64,000 nt of DNA, from contig CAPFSK010000001.1 in the NCBI GenBank assembly GCA_948614045.1, positions 62,001-126,000 of the forward strand, read 5' to 3'. The stretch comes from an uncultured Candidatus Saccharibacteria bacterium (GTDB lineage: Bacteria; Patescibacteriota; Saccharimonadia; Saccharimonadales; Saccharimonadaceae). Position numbers and translations under genes: made by a program. Within the stretch, counting starts at the first letter, position 1. The number at the start of each line of letters is the position of its first letter. Below the pieces are notes generated by a model, which was not told where the DNA came from, ran no database searches, and saw only the letters and a list, made by a program, of their open reading frames with translations. Shown here piece by piece: positions 43,319 to 53,149 of the stretch.

Positions 43319-46266
43319 CGCAAAGAGATTTGTTTGATAGTAAATTTGATGAGCAGAGATTTCGGGATTTCGCCGTAAAGTTATTGCCGGATTTCGAGAA
43401 AGAGCGGCGACCAATTATAACAAATGGGATTTTGAAAAATGCAAAAATACTAGGCTCAAGTGAAGCCTGTAAATTGGCGGTGATTGTCGTACGAGTGGAC
43501 GAGACACAAAGCAAAAAACGAATAATGATTACACAAGAGGCGTTTCGAATGCTAAAACAACATCGAATCCGAAACGCGCTAGTTGCGTTTTATACCGATT
43601 CGGAAAACTGGCGACTTTCGCTATTAACCTCTACGCTAGAAATCAGAGACGGAAAGGTAATTAGTAAGACTGGCGACCCGCATAGATATTCGTATTTGCT
43701 CGGACCAAAGGCAAAAGTTAAAACGCCAAGAAAGTTTTTGCTGAAGCAAGGACCAGTCGCAAATCTAAAAGAACTGAAAGAAAGATTTTCGGTCGAAGTC
43801 GTCAACAAACAATTTTATAGTTTAATTGCGACACAATTTATAAAATTGATCGGCGGCGAGCGTGGCGAGGGGCGAGCACATAAAGTCTATCCAGCGCAGC
43901 TAAAAATGCCGGTGGGTGAAGAAAAGGACGCCGTAGAATTCGCAGTACGATTAATTGGACGAGTTATCTTCTGCTGGTTTCTAAAGGAAAAACGAAGCGC
44001 TGCGGGCTTGAATTTAATACCGGAAAATTTGGTATCAGTGAACGCGGTGCGACGGCATCCGGATTATTACCATAACGTATTGGAGCCCGTATTCTTTGGT
44101 TGTTTGAACACGAAGTTCGAGGAGCGCGATGAGTTTTTAAGACAGGCGCCGTTTAGCCAAATTCCCTATTTGAACGGCGGGATGTTTAACCCGCAAGTGA
44201 GCGATTTTTATAGAAAGACAGAGCGAGTTGAGATTCCTGACGAGTGGTTTGTGGAATTATTTGAGATTTTAGGTCAGTATAATTTTACAGTTGATGAGAA
44301 TACGGAATTGGACGTTGATTTGTCAATTGACCCGGAAATGCTAGGAAGAATATTTGAAAATTTGCTCGCAGAAATCAATCCGGAAACAGGTGAATCGGCA
44401 CGCAAAGCAACAGGAAGTTATTATACACCAAGAGAAGTTGTTGCATATATGGTGGATGAGTCTCTGAGTGATTTTTTGAGACGGGAGACGAGGCTTGCGG
44501 CTGATAAAGTTACAAGCCTAATGAAGTATGATGATATAAACAGTACGGAGCTGACGACTACGGAACGAAAGTCGGTTGTTGAGACGTTGGCGAGATTAAA
44601 AATCTTAGATCCAGCGTGCGGATCAGGCGCATTTCCGATGGGAATTTTGCAGAAAGTATTTTATATCTTGCAACGGGTTGATCCAAGTGGAGCGCTATGG
44701 TACGAGAAGCAGAAGGTAACAGAAAATTTGCGCGAGAAATTTGCGAACGGAAATTATGATTATATTCGTAAACTTGGAATTATCCAACAAAGTATTTTTG
44801 GTGTGGATATTCAGCCGATTGCAACGGAAATTGCAAAATTGAGATGCTTTTTGGCCTTAATGATTGAAGAGAAAGTTGATGACACGAAACCAAATCGCGG
44901 GATTCATCCGCTACCAAATTTAGATTTTAAATTTGTAACAGCGAATACGTTAAAGTTCTTGCCGGAAAATCCAAACGACCCATTCAATATGTTTGAAAAA
45001 GGCGAGGAGGTGGAGTTAGTCAAAAAAGTGCGTAGTGATTATTTCATGGCGAATAAGGCGGGGCGCGCATTTTTGAAAGCGGAATTTGATGAAGCGCAAA
45101 GTGGAATTTTGGAGACGAAGCAAGAGCTAGCGGCGGCGCGATATCGAAGCCTAGTGAAGTGGAAACCGTTCGCAAACCAACAGACAGATTGGTTCGATAG
45201 CGAATGGATGTTTGGCATTAAAGAATTCGATATTATAATCGGCAATCCACCGTATGGCGCCACGCTCACGGCAGGTGAGCAAAGATACTACTCGGAACAT
45301 TATAGGGCGGCAAAGTCGCAGGGAGGGTTAAAAGGGTCGCTAGATACTTTTGCTTTGTTCGTAGAACGAGGGCTGGGGATGTTGAAAACCGGCGGGAGAC
45401 TAATGTATATCGTACCGATGGCGATTACGTCGAATGATGCGATGGCGGCACTACAAAACGAGATGGAGCAAACGTGCGAGACGATACGAATTGCTTCATT
45501 TATGGATCGACCACGACAAATTTTTGAGCATGCAGGAGTGCGAACATCAATTGTGTTTCTAGAAAAAACAAACACACCAACGAAAAAGCTATATATGACG
45601 CGACCGATACGGCGCGGAAGTGAGATGTCGATACGAGAAGTGCTTGAGCGGCTAGAATATATTGAAGCATATAAGTACAAAATATACGGGCGATACCCAA
45701 AAGTCGGGAATCAATATGAAGTCGAGATATTGGAGAAAATTTTCCAAACCGGGCGATGCGTAGAAAATTATGCTGATATGGATTCGGATAGGGCGTTTTA
45801 TTACCGGGCGGCTGGAGGGCGATATTTTAATGTTGTCACCTTGTCAGCGGTTGGGACTTCGGCGGAGCGAGAGTATCGCGCAAGGCACGCGGCATTAATC
45901 GCAGCATGCCTATCGACGTCGCTGTTTTGGTTTTACCAACAAGTTTATACAGACGGACTAAATTTGAAGGGGTATGAAATCGATAAATTTCCTTTGCCGA
46001 ATTTTGAAGAAGTCGATATGAAAACGTTAGAAAAAATTGAAGCAGTGTATTTGCGATATTTGAATGAGATTGAAGTGAACGTAAACCTAAAGAACGCAGC
46101 AGGAGAATCGCGGTATAATGTCCGACAGTTCAAGGAGTATAAAATCGCAAAATCGAAAAAGCTAATTGATGAGATGGATGATTTGGTGGGGCCGTTGTAT
46201 GGACTAAATATGAAAGAAGTGGAATATATTAAGCGATACGAGGAGAAGTTTCGGCAAAACGATTAA
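43315..46266 (+). CDS. Type IIG-like N6-adenine DNA methyltransferase
   Basis: 983 aa. N-terminal region of about 330 residues of unknown function (FDSKFDEQRFRDFAVKLLPD, RRPIITNGILKNAKI, AKLAVIVVRVDETQSKKR-like), then the methylase with SAM motif I ILDPACGSGAFPMGILQKVF (about 425) and catalytic motif IV DIIIGNPPYGATL (about 640), followed by a target-recognition part and coiled ends. Eco57I-type architecture; a PD-(D/E)XK nuclease in the N-terminal region is likely but I could not assign its catalytic residues. With the SNF2 helicase it makes a self-contained modification/defence cassette. Ends in the opposite gene's stop (convergent overlap). Confidence 0.88.
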   Translation: MTQRDLFDSKFDEQRFRDFAVKLLPDFEKERRPIITNGILKNAKILGSSEACKLAVIVVRVDETQSKKRIMITQEAFRMLKQHRIRNALVAFYTDSENWRLSLLTSTLEIRDGKVISKTGDPHRYSYLLGPKAKVKTPRKFLLKQGPVANLKELKERFSVEVVNKQFYSLIATQFIKLIGGERGEGRAHKVYPAQLKMPVGEEKDAVEFAVRLIGRVIFCWFLKEKRSAAGLNLIPENLVSVNAVRRHPDYYHNVLEPVFFGCLNTKFEERDEFLRQAPFSQIPYLNGGMFNPQVSDFYRKTERVEIPDEWFVELFEILGQYNFTVDENTELDVDLSIDPEMLGRIFENLLAEINPETGESARKATGSYYTPREVVAYMVDESLSDFLRRETRLAADKVTSLMKYDDINSTELTTTERKSVVETLARLKILDPACGSGAFPMGILQKVFYILQRVDPSGALWYEKQKVTENLREKFANGNYDYIRKLGIIQQSIFGVDIQPIATEIAKLRCFLALMIEEKVDDTKPNRGIHPLPNLDFKFVTANTLKFLPENPNDPFNMFEKGEEVELVKKVRSDYFMANKAGRAFLKAEFDEAQSGILETKQELAAARYRSLVKWKPFANQQTDWFDSEWMFGIKEFDIIIGNPPYGATLTAGEQRYYSEHYRAAKSQGGLKGSLDTFALFVERGLGMLKTGGRLMYIVPMAITSNDAMAALQNEMEQTCETIRIASFMDRPRQIFEHAGVRTSIVFLEKTNTPTKKLYMTRPIRRGSEMSIREVLERLEYIEAYKYKIYGRYPKVGNQYEVEILEKIFQTGRCVENYADMDSDRAFYYRAAGGRYFNVVTLSAVGTSAEREYRARHAALIAACLSTSLFWFYQQVYTDGLNLKGYEIDKFPLPNFEEVDMKTLEKIEAVYLRYLNEIEVNVNLKNAAGESRYNVRQFKEYKIAKSKKLIDEMDDLVGPLYGLNMKEVEYIKRYEEKFRQND

Positions 46267-47276
46267 TAGTCACTGTAGCCTTCATCGTAAGCGTCTTCGA
46301 GAATATCTTGGCAAGTCTGATCACAATTGTCGCTCTCATAATAGCTGTCGCCATAGTAACCATAAAGCTTGTCATATTGACCCTGACTATATGCCTCCAT
46401 TTCTAAATCATCCCAGCAACGGCCAGCTTCGTAATGTTGACAAGCACGTGAAGCGCTACCCGACGTATTGGTGCTCGTGCTGTTGGGGCTATCCTGATGG
46501 TATTTATTGTAATTTTCTTCAGCTTTGCGTTTTTCTTCAGCTTTTTTGTCGAGATATTTGGCACGTTCACGACAGAGATTAACCTCGTCGCGAGCACTAT
46601 GGCCTGGATGATTAGCGTCATAAAGTTCGCAAGCACGATACACTGGCAGTCGTGCTATAATAAGCGTCTTAGTCGCTTCGCCGCGTTTATTCTGAACTTT
46701 AATGCGGTACTTAGTTGGCTCAGTATCAGCAGATTCATTAAACCGCAAATCTCCGCCATCAATGGTATAAGTAAATTTATCATCTAGGGTCGTAGTCTGA
46801 TCTTTTAAATCGGGATTATTCACGCTACGCCAAGAAGCACTGTCTGGTTTATTTTCGAGGGCAAGCTTGGTAATTGAGAGCGTGACCTTGGCTTTTTTGT
46901 AAGTAGCAGCTTCCGGGGTAACCTCGATCACGATATTTGGTGTATTGTCGCAATTATATTCATAGTGGAGGCAGTGGTCTGTTAGTGTGACGTAATAGTT
47001 TCCGTTCTCTTCGGTGATTACTTCGCCAAGGAGCGGTTCAAGATCGGCATTAGCGCTGATATAATCCGGTTTTAACTCAAGTGAGATTTCAGGAGCAACC
47101 ACTGGACTGCCATACCAAGAGACATTCGCGCAGAGAAAAGCATGAATGAGACCCAGGAGGGATGCGCCGCAAAGAATTGAACCTAGGATAGTTCCTTCGC
47201 GCCCGAATTGCGAAAAGAAATTCCAAAGTTTCAGCAGGATGGCGAGAAGAATAATAACGAGAATAAAAGTAAACAT
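46263..47276 (-). CDS. Membrane-anchored surface protein with a beta-sandwich and Cys-rich tail
   Basis: About 337 aa from ATG at 47276; the frame also opens at a TTG at 47297. Two N-terminal helices (FTFILVIILLAILLKLWNFF; LGSILCGASLLGLIHAFLCA), an exported Ig-like region (TPNIVIEVTPEAATYKKAKV, YTIDGGDLRFNESADTEPTK), a charged helix rich in Lys/Glu (CRERAKYLDKKAEEKRKAEE) and an acidic Tyr-rich C-terminus with several Cys. Unrecognised. Located just 3' of tRNA-Arg on the same strand. Confidence 0.72.
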   Translation of the reverse strand: MFTFILVIILLAILLKLWNFFSQFGREGTILGSILCGASLLGLIHAFLCANVSWYGSPVVAPEISLELKPDYISANADLEPLLGEVITEENGNYYVTLTDHCLHYEYNCDNTPNIVIEVTPEAATYKKAKVTLSITKLALENKPDSASWRSVNNPDLKDQTTTLDDKFTYTIDGGDLRFNESADTEPTKYRIKVQNKRGEATKTLIIARLPVYRACELYDANHPGHSARDEVNLCRERAKYLDKKAEEKRKAEENYNKYHQDSPNSTSTNTSGSASRACQHYEAGRCWDDLEMEAYSQGQYDKLYGYYGDSYYESDNCDQTCQDILEDAYDEGYSDY

Positions 47277-47297
47277 GTCAAAAATTTCGATTATCAA

Positions 47298-47333
47298 ATC
47301 TGATTTCTGAAACTCCAGCTTCAGGAATCAGAT
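47298..47333 (-). terminator. Hairpin after tRNA-Arg(TCG)
   Basis: aatctgattcctgaa pairs with ttcagaaatcagatt around a 7 nt loop. The T run is weak, so read-through into the 47276 gene is possible. Confidence 0.6.
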
Positions 47334-47410
47334 TGGTACACCGGATAGGACTCGAACCTACGACCCTCTGTTCCGAAGACAGATGCTCTAATCCACTGAG
47401 CTACCGGTGC
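47334..47410 (-). tRNA. tRNA-Arg (TCG anticodon)
   Basis: 77 nt with CCA encoded. Acceptor GCACCGG/CCGGTGT, anticodon loop CTTCGGA on stem TCTGT/ACAGA, T loop TTCGAGT. -10 TATAAT at 47419-47424. Confidence 0.95.
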
Positions 47411-47470
47411 GTAGAACTATTATAGCACAACTACTCGAAACAGAGGTAGATTCAAAAATACAAAAATCTA

Positions 47471-47499
47471 TTGACTTTTTATAATGCTTATGCTATAAT
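47471..47499 (+). promoter_or_regulatory. Promoter of the 47703 TetR-like gene
   Basis: TTGACT (47471-47476), 17 bp, TATAAT (47494-47499) with upstream ATGC; a leader of about 195 nt follows. The leader has gtggtatatgg/ccactccac-like pairing at 47505-47552 and no known riboswitch pattern. Confidence 0.75.
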
Positions 47500-47702
47500 T
47501 AGAAGAGTGGTATATGGAATTCGCAAATCAGATGAGTGTTGCCACTCCACTATTTTGTTATATATGATTATATTGTTATTATTTTATCTCTTGTGATGCA
47601 CTAAGTCGACGTCCTTTTCGTTGCAACCTATAGAATTATGATAGTATCGTTGTTGTAGCAAATTTAGGTATTATTTTGTAACTAAAAGGAGAAAAGCCGA
47701 TT

Positions 47703-48287
47703 ATGAATCACTCCACTATTAGTTCCCCAGTGAAAAATGTAGGAGTTCACAGGAGCAAGCTGAGCCTAGGACCGAAAAACCCACAACATAAAACATATCG
47801 TCGAAATGAAAAGGCAATCAATCGTGCATTATGTTCGCAGATCTCTCAGAGACGAATCGATATCAAAGCCAAAGAACTATACGAAGCGGCTGGCGTGACA
47901 TCGCCGACGTTTTATCTTCATTATCATAATCCTCGAGATGCTTTGGCGAATTATGAGCAGAAAATAGCGCAAGATTTTCAAGCCAGAGCTTCACTTATTT
48001 CCAATAAACAAACTTTTTATATAATTCTGACACAACTGATTAGCAACAACTACAGCTATTTCACTGCTGTGGCGCGAGGCAACGATCATCACCTACTTAA
48101 ACAAGTTTTATCATCTTATCGCGACGTTCTAGTGGGCCATGACATCAGCGATCATAATTTTGAAGCCTACATCGGAGTTTCGATTTTTCTAATCAATTAT
48201 TGGATAACTCAAGGTAATACCAAGGCTTCGTTGACAGATTTTTGCGCGGAACGACTGGCAAGCGTTCGGCCGATTCGGTGGTGGTAG
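47703..48287 (+). CDS. TetR-family transcriptional regulator-like protein
   Basis: 194 aa. Helix-turn-helix in the first half: QRRIDIKAKELYEAAGVTSP then TFYLHYHNPRDALANYEQKI, the usual TetR pattern (helix 3 TFYxHFxnK). A basic N-terminal extension of about 35 aa precedes it. The ligand domain is helical and unassigned. AAAGGAG before the ATG. Its target is not evident; the neighbouring GH25 muramidase gene converges on it. Confidence 0.82.
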   Translation: MNHSTISSPVKNVGVHRSKLSLGPKNPQHKTYRRNEKAINRALCSQISQRRIDIKAKELYEAAGVTSPTFYLHYHNPRDALANYEQKIAQDFQARASLISNKQTFYIILTQLISNNYSYFTAVARGNDHHLLKQVLSSYRDVLVGHDISDHNFEAYIGVSIFLINYWITQGNTKASLTDFCAERLASVRPIRWW

Positions 48288-48304
48288 GATCTTCTGCATC
48301 GCCT

Positions 48305-49603
48305 TTAGCGATACCGCACATCCACATCTACGAAGCCGTTAATCCCGGATACAGTGCCGGTATCGGTCAGCTGCCACATATGAAATGGCTGGCTATAAGT
48401 CGGGCGGTCGTAGTACTGAGCAAGCCAAACGGCACGCGTATTGTTTTGCCAGAACTTGTCGAGATAGTTCTTGCTTCCATACAACATACCGCTATAGCCG
48501 GCGGAGTCGACCGTGCTAAGAAAAGTATCAGCTGCCTTTTGTAAGGTATGGAAACTCATGCCAGCACGGTTAAAGTCATTCCATTCTTCCCAGTCAAACG
48601 TTATGCCAAGTTCCAGCGGGCGATTATCGACTTGTGCGAGTATCCATTCGGCTTGGCGGCGAGCCTCATCAACACTATCAGCGCACGAATAGTAATATAC
48701 TCCGATTGGTAATCCAGCCGCGAGTGCGCCTGTGATATTATCCTCAAAGTTCTGATCAAGCGTATATTCCCCGCCATACTCAGCTTGATAACCAATGCGA
48801 ATTATGGCAAATTCCACTCCAGCAGCTCGCACCCTTTCCCAGTCAATCTTTCCCTGCCAAGATGAGACGTCAATACCAATCTCAGTATTGCCGTTTTTGT
48901 ACAAATCAATTACTGCAGAAATTGGCGTCCCCGTATTAGTATCACTAATAGTGCTAGACCCGCCGCTGGAACTCGCGCTAGGCTTCACGACGTGTAGAGT
49001 GAAATTTTGCTTAGCGCTATTGCCGCTAGCGTCCGTAATAATATATTCCAGGGCATAGTCGCCGGCCTTGTTCAAATCATATTTACCGCTAATTTCGCGC
49101 GTTGGATGGTCGTCGGCATTATCGCCGCTCAGCATCAAATCGGTCAAATCGCCATCGTAACCGACGTTCACGGTATACGAGCTCTGGCCATAGATCACGG
49201 GCTTCGTTGTATCAACGACGTCGAAAGTAAACTTATAAGAACGTTTTTTATTTTTAGTGTTATAATACTGAAATTCAACTTCCTGAGAGCCAAGAGAGCT
49301 AGTGTCAACCGCAATATCGTCAACTAATGTTCCGTCTAGGCTAACGAGAAAATCAGAAACATGAAAATCGGAACTGAACTCAACCGTCGCACGATCGGCG
49401 CGCAGAACGACTGACGTAGCATCGAGACGACGAGTTTCGATAATATCATGTACCAACCAAGTTGCAGGCCCAACAACAAGTAGTACACCGATAAAAATAA
49501 CTCCAATCGCAAATTTACGGCGCCCGAGGGTAGTTTTAACTTGGTCGACAAAAGTTGGACTTGATTTAGTTTTTTCTGAGTTTTGTGCGGCCGTTCCTTC
49601 CAT
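48305..49603 (-). CDS. Membrane-anchored GH25 muramidase with Ig-like domain
   Basis: 432 aa. N-terminal cytoplasmic part, one helix (FAIGVIFIGVLLVVGPATWL), Ig-like domains (DUF5011-like: KPVIYGQSSYTVNVGYDGDL, GDYALEYIITDASGNSAKQN) and a GH25 lysozyme domain from about 245 (GIDVSSWQGKIDWERVRAAG) with catalytic acids in GITFDWEEWND and the family's VDVDVRY end. Cleaves MurNAc-GlcNAc bonds of peptidoglycan: cell-wall turnover or attack on host wall. AAAGGAG Shine-Dalgarno; follows the AAA+ gene region but in its own direction downstream of it. Confidence 0.9.
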   Translation of the reverse strand: MEGTAAQNSEKTKSSPTFVDQVKTTLGRRKFAIGVIFIGVLLVVGPATWLVHDIIETRRLDATSVVLRADRATVEFSSDFHVSDFLVSLDGTLVDDIAVDTSSLGSQEVEFQYYNTKNKKRSYKFTFDVVDTTKPVIYGQSSYTVNVGYDGDLTDLMLSGDNADDHPTREISGKYDLNKAGDYALEYIITDASGNSAKQNFTLHVVKPSASSSGGSSTISDTNTGTPISAVIDLYKNGNTEIGIDVSSWQGKIDWERVRAAGVEFAIIRIGYQAEYGGEYTLDQNFEDNITGALAAGLPIGVYYYSCADSVDEARRQAEWILAQVDNRPLELGITFDWEEWNDFNRAGMSFHTLQKAADTFLSTVDSAGYSGMLYGSKNYLDKFWQNNTRAVWLAQYYDRPTYSQPFHMWQLTDTGTVSGINGFVDVDVRYR

Positions 49604-49615
49604 ATACTTTCTCCT

Positions 49616-52060
49616 TTAGCCTAGCTGGTCCTCAAGCATCGCACGTGTCACATGCACAGTTGCGCCATCATCGACCGCGCCCGCAAGCATGAGTTTTGCG
49701 AGCAGGTTCTCGACGGTTTGTTGGACGATACGGCGCATCGGACGAGCACCCATTTGCGGGTCGTAGCCGCGCTCGACTAGCAAAGCCTTTGCATCTTCGT
49801 CAAGAACGACGGTAATTTTACGCGAGGCAAGAGTTTTATTGACCGACGCCAACATAAGGTCAACGACCTTGAGCAAATCGGATTTCGAGAGTGGCTGGAA
49901 GACACAGATTTCATCGAAACGATTAAGAAATTCCGGCTTAAATTCGCCAGAGCCAATCAGTGCATTAATAAGTTCCTGTTTCATGCTGGCGAGGTCCATA
50001 CCACTAGCGACATATTCGCGAATCCGATCGGCGCCAGCGTTAGAAGTTGCAATAATAATCGCGTCACGGAACGAAACTTCGTTATTATTAATATCGCGCA
50101 AGATACCCTCATCGAGCATCTGAAGCAAAGTGGTCAGAACTTGGGGATGAGCCTTCTCGATTTCGTCAAGCAAGACAACACAAAAAGGTTGTTTCAGGAC
50201 GCGCGCGGTCAAACTCTCGGAATTCTCCGCGCCATCCGCGATGAGACGCGCGACATCGCCGGCAGTCACGTATTCGTTGAGATCGACTCGAACAATATGA
50301 TTTTCGCCATTGAAATAGACTTCCGAAATCGCTTTTGCAAGTTCGGTCTTACCAACGCCAGTTGGCCCAAGAAAGAGAAAAGTTCCGATTGGTTTTTTAT
50401 CATCCCGCACACCAACGGCGGCGCGACGCAAGGCGTCGGAAACCGTCTTCACGGCAGCGGTTTGGTCAATCATGCGTTGATGGATTAACTCTTCCATATG
50501 TAGTAATTGAGTGCGCTCGGCTGCGCCAGTCTGCATTTTGACACCCTGGGTCTTTTCGATAGCCTGCTGGACGGACTCAGCAGTGATGAAGCCTTGGTCA
50601 GGATAATGGCAGGCAGTCTCGAGGAGTTTGAGAGCACGACCAGGCATCGCAATGTCATGGATATAGCGTTCGCCGAGACGGTAAGATTCGGTTAATGACC
50701 AAAAGGTGCAGATGACACCATATTTTGATTCAAGCAGAGGAGCTTGGTCTTGGAGGATTTTTAGAGTTTCATCGCGGTCAGCAGCGGGGACTTTGATTTT
50801 GTTCATGGCGTTCGCTAGAGTACTGTTGCTGACGGAAATTTCCAAGAACTTTTGTTCATTCATAATTAAAATCATGCGTAAACGACCGGCTTCTAAGATT
50901 GGCAGAAGAAGGTTCGAGATGTCAACCGAGCCAATTCCAGATTCAAAGAATAGCTGCGCATTATCGAGACAAATAATGATATTTTTCGCAGCATAAGCCT
51001 CATTCAAAATATGCATCATGAGAGTTTCCATCGCGCCGGGGCCGCTGGCGGCAGAAATGAGTGAGGCGGCATTCAGCATAAAAACTTGCTGATACTTTAA
51101 GCTCGACGGGATAGGCGCGTCAGCATCCATGAGCGTGCTAGCAACAGCGTCAACAATCGTACTACGACCAGAGCCATTTGGACCGATCAGGACTACGTTT
51201 TGACGACCGCGACTCGAAAAAATCGAAATCACTTTATCAACGATTTCGTGATGAGCAGCGAGACGGATTTGCGATTCAGCCGCACTGGCACATTGCTCGG
51301 AAATATTAGTGCCGAAACGCTGTAAGGTCGGGATATAACCAAAATTCAAGTCGCGAGCGATGCCGCCAGTGCGACGATGACGACGAGCGCTCTTAACGAG
51401 ACCGTGGAGATGATTGTACCAAGTAATACCGGTATAAAGATCGGCGAGTTCAAGTTTCATGCGGCGCAAAATCATCTCGTGTTGCGGGTGACTTTCAATC
51501 AAAGCAATCATCAGCATCCCACCGGAGACGGTCTCACCATCAACTTTGCGCCAAATTTCTCGCGCCTTGGAAAAAATCGGAGCAATATCAGAATTGAGTT
51601 CGCGTGCGATATGGGCTAGGCGTTCTGGAGAAATCCCGAAACGCAGTGCTAGAAAGCGGCCACTGCGAGTCTGATACAAGCCATTTACGATACTTTGGGG
51701 CGTGGGCTGGCGGTCGAGCGTGCGCAGAACATTCGCCGACAATAAGTCATTAATATTCTCAGTCGATCCGGCGGGTACGCGAGCAATTTCGCAAGTATTC
51801 CAAACAAAAATCATCACTAGAAAAATCGCAAACGCAGCAAGTAGCCATCCAAGCAAGTTGTGCTGGAAGAATAATAAATATATCGCACCGACAACACTTA
51901 ATACGATACCTAGGCCCAGCAAAAACTTCACGGCACCAAGCTGCAGAACTTTGGCGGCACGAGCCTCACGTGCCCGCAGGCTATTATAATCAAAAGTATT
52001 ATCCCGAGACGCACTATGTTCGGAGTGCTCAGCAGGAGTTTTTACAAAGTCAGTGTCCAT
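49616..52060 (-). CDS. ClpC-like AAA+ ATPase with membrane helices and degenerate first ATPase domain
   Basis: 815 aa from ATG at 52060 (GAGG 7 nt upstream); the frame is open to 52126. N-terminal membrane part (LGLGIVLSVVGAIYLLFF; LAAFAIFLVMIFVWNTC), Clp N-like repeat (LAHIARELNSDIAPIFSKAR), then two AAA+ modules. D1 reads GPNGSGRST with Arg replacing the Walker A Lys, and its Walker B is IICLDNAQ rather than DE. D2 is intact: GPTGVGKTELAKAI and VVLLDEIEKAHPQ, plus sensor and ClpB-type C-domain. A membrane-tethered unfoldase is likely. Its ATG overlaps the stop of the 125-aa membrane gene (TAATG). Confidence 0.85.
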   Translation of the reverse strand: MDTDFVKTPAEHSEHSASRDNTFDYNSLRAREARAAKVLQLGAVKFLLGLGIVLSVVGAIYLLFFQHNLLGWLLAAFAIFLVMIFVWNTCEIARVPAGSTENINDLLSANVLRTLDRQPTPQSIVNGLYQTRSGRFLALRFGISPERLAHIARELNSDIAPIFSKAREIWRKVDGETVSGGMLMIALIESHPQHEMILRRMKLELADLYTGITWYNHLHGLVKSARRHRRTGGIARDLNFGYIPTLQRFGTNISEQCASAAESQIRLAAHHEIVDKVISIFSSRGRQNVVLIGPNGSGRSTIVDAVASTLMDADAPIPSSLKYQQVFMLNAASLISAASGPGAMETLMMHILNEAYAAKNIIICLDNAQLFFESGIGSVDISNLLLPILEAGRLRMILIMNEQKFLEISVSNSTLANAMNKIKVPAADRDETLKILQDQAPLLESKYGVICTFWSLTESYRLGERYIHDIAMPGRALKLLETACHYPDQGFITAESVQQAIEKTQGVKMQTGAAERTQLLHMEELIHQRMIDQTAAVKTVSDALRRAAVGVRDDKKPIGTFLFLGPTGVGKTELAKAISEVYFNGENHIVRVDLNEYVTAGDVARLIADGAENSESLTARVLKQPFCVVLLDEIEKAHPQVLTTLLQMLDEGILRDINNNEVSFRDAIIIATSNAGADRIREYVASGMDLASMKQELINALIGSGEFKPEFLNRFDEICVFQPLSKSDLLKVVDLMLASVNKTLASRKITVVLDEDAKALLVERGYDPQMGARPMRRIVQQTVENLLAKLMLAGAVDDGATVHVTRAMLEDQLG

Positions 52061-52437
52061 TAAAACCTCACTTGGATTAATGCGCAGAACAAACAAATGA
52101 CAATCAAAAGCGGAGCGAGTGGCCAAAGTACGGCGACGAGTGCGCCGAAAATCGCGCGCAGGATAATCACAACTGTACCAATAACAAGGAGAAACAGACG
52201 AACAATCGTGCCGATCACACGAGAAAAAAGTCGATCAAGAAAAGCAGAAAACTTAACACTCAGATCAGAGCTGACGACTTGGCCGGCAGAAATTTGGCGA
52301 AAGGGCGCGAATAGGTGTCGCACGAGAAGTCCGACCGAGAAGAAATCGACGGCGTTTTTCAACTGGTCGACAAAATGCTGCAGATAGAGCCGCCAACCGC
52401 GAGTATACCACCACTGAAACATTCCAAGTATGAGCAT
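52060..52437 (-). CDS. Small membrane protein, 125 aa
   Basis: Amphipathic N-terminus (WWYTRGWRLYLQHFVDQLKN, LLVRHLFAPFRQISAG) then two C-terminal helices (VRLFLLVIGTVVIILRAIFG; LVAVLWPLAPLLIVICLFC). Translationally coupled to the AAA+ gene by a TAATG overlap, so the two probably act together at the membrane. TATAAT about 9 nt upstream. Confidence 0.75.
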   Translation of the reverse strand: MLILGMFQWWYTRGWRLYLQHFVDQLKNAVDFFSVGLLVRHLFAPFRQISAGQVVSSDLSVKFSAFLDRLFSRVIGTIVRLFLLVIGTVVIILRAIFGALVAVLWPLAPLLIVICLFCALIQVRF

Positions 52438-52472
52438 ATACAGTATATTATACAGGAAAAGACGCGGCGCGA

Positions 52473-53093
52473 CTAGTCAATCGTCTGTGAACAGACAAGT
52501 TGACGAATCGCATCGAAAAGATAAGGCTTGTAGACGGCAAGCTCAAAAGGCTCAGAATTCATAATACAGGAAAAGCAGGTCGCACTGGTCAATTCTACGA
52601 CCATATATAATAGGACTTTGGGATTTTTGAGGCGAATGCCACTGCGCTCGGCGCCTTGGGTTAAGATTTGGATGATGTTTGCATTTGGCTCGGTGAAAAT
52701 TTCGCCGATTTTTTGATTAAACACTCCAAGCGAAAGATCCTTTTCGATAAGCTTTAAAGCTTCTCGATTTTGCGCAAGTACGTCCGTCACGTAATCAATG
52801 ACAAAAATAATTTGGTCTTCAAATTCTACGATGTCGGTCTGGTAAAGCGCGTTTAAGGCACGCTGGAAAAGTTCATTGGATTTTTGAGTAATGATACAGC
52901 GGCGTAAATCGTCTTTGTCACGAAAATAAAGATAGAACGTTCCTTTCGCAACATTGGCACGGTCGACAATTTCCTGAATCGAAACCGCATCGAAACCTTG
53001 CTCAAGAAAAAGTTGGTAGGCCGCCTCGATCAGACGGTTATTTTTAGAAATCTGTTTGTTGAGGCGTTTCCCTACCTGTTGAACTAAAGTCAT
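52473..53093 (-). CDS. TetR-family repressor, likely of the MMPL operon
   Basis: 206 aa from MTLVQQVGKRLNKQISKNNR; start at 53093 follows TATAAT by 6 nt. HTH EIVDRANVAKGTFYLYFRDK is textbook TetR. Two copies of TGACTATTGGTCA in the divergent promoter region (53150-53162, 53215-53227) are probably its operators and flank the promoter of the exporter operon, one overlapping its own upstream region. Confidence 0.9.
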   Translation of the reverse strand: MTLVQQVGKRLNKQISKNNRLIEAAYQLFLEQGFDAVSIQEIVDRANVAKGTFYLYFRDKDDLRRCIITQKSNELFQRALNALYQTDIVEFEDQIIFVIDYVTDVLAQNREALKLIEKDLSLGVFNQKIGEIFTEPNANIIQILTQGAERSGIRLKNPKVLLYMVVELTSATCFSCIMNSEPFELAVYKPYLFDAIRQLVCSQTID

Positions 53094-53149
53094 ATTTATA
53101 TTATAACTTTGCGGATTAAAAAAGTAAAGCATTTTTTGTGACGAAAAAA

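Noticed and set aside
47276..47410. tRNA-Arg(TCG) as an integration hot spot
   Set aside because: No second copy of its 3' end was noticed in the neighbourhood, unlike tRNA-Arg(CCG).
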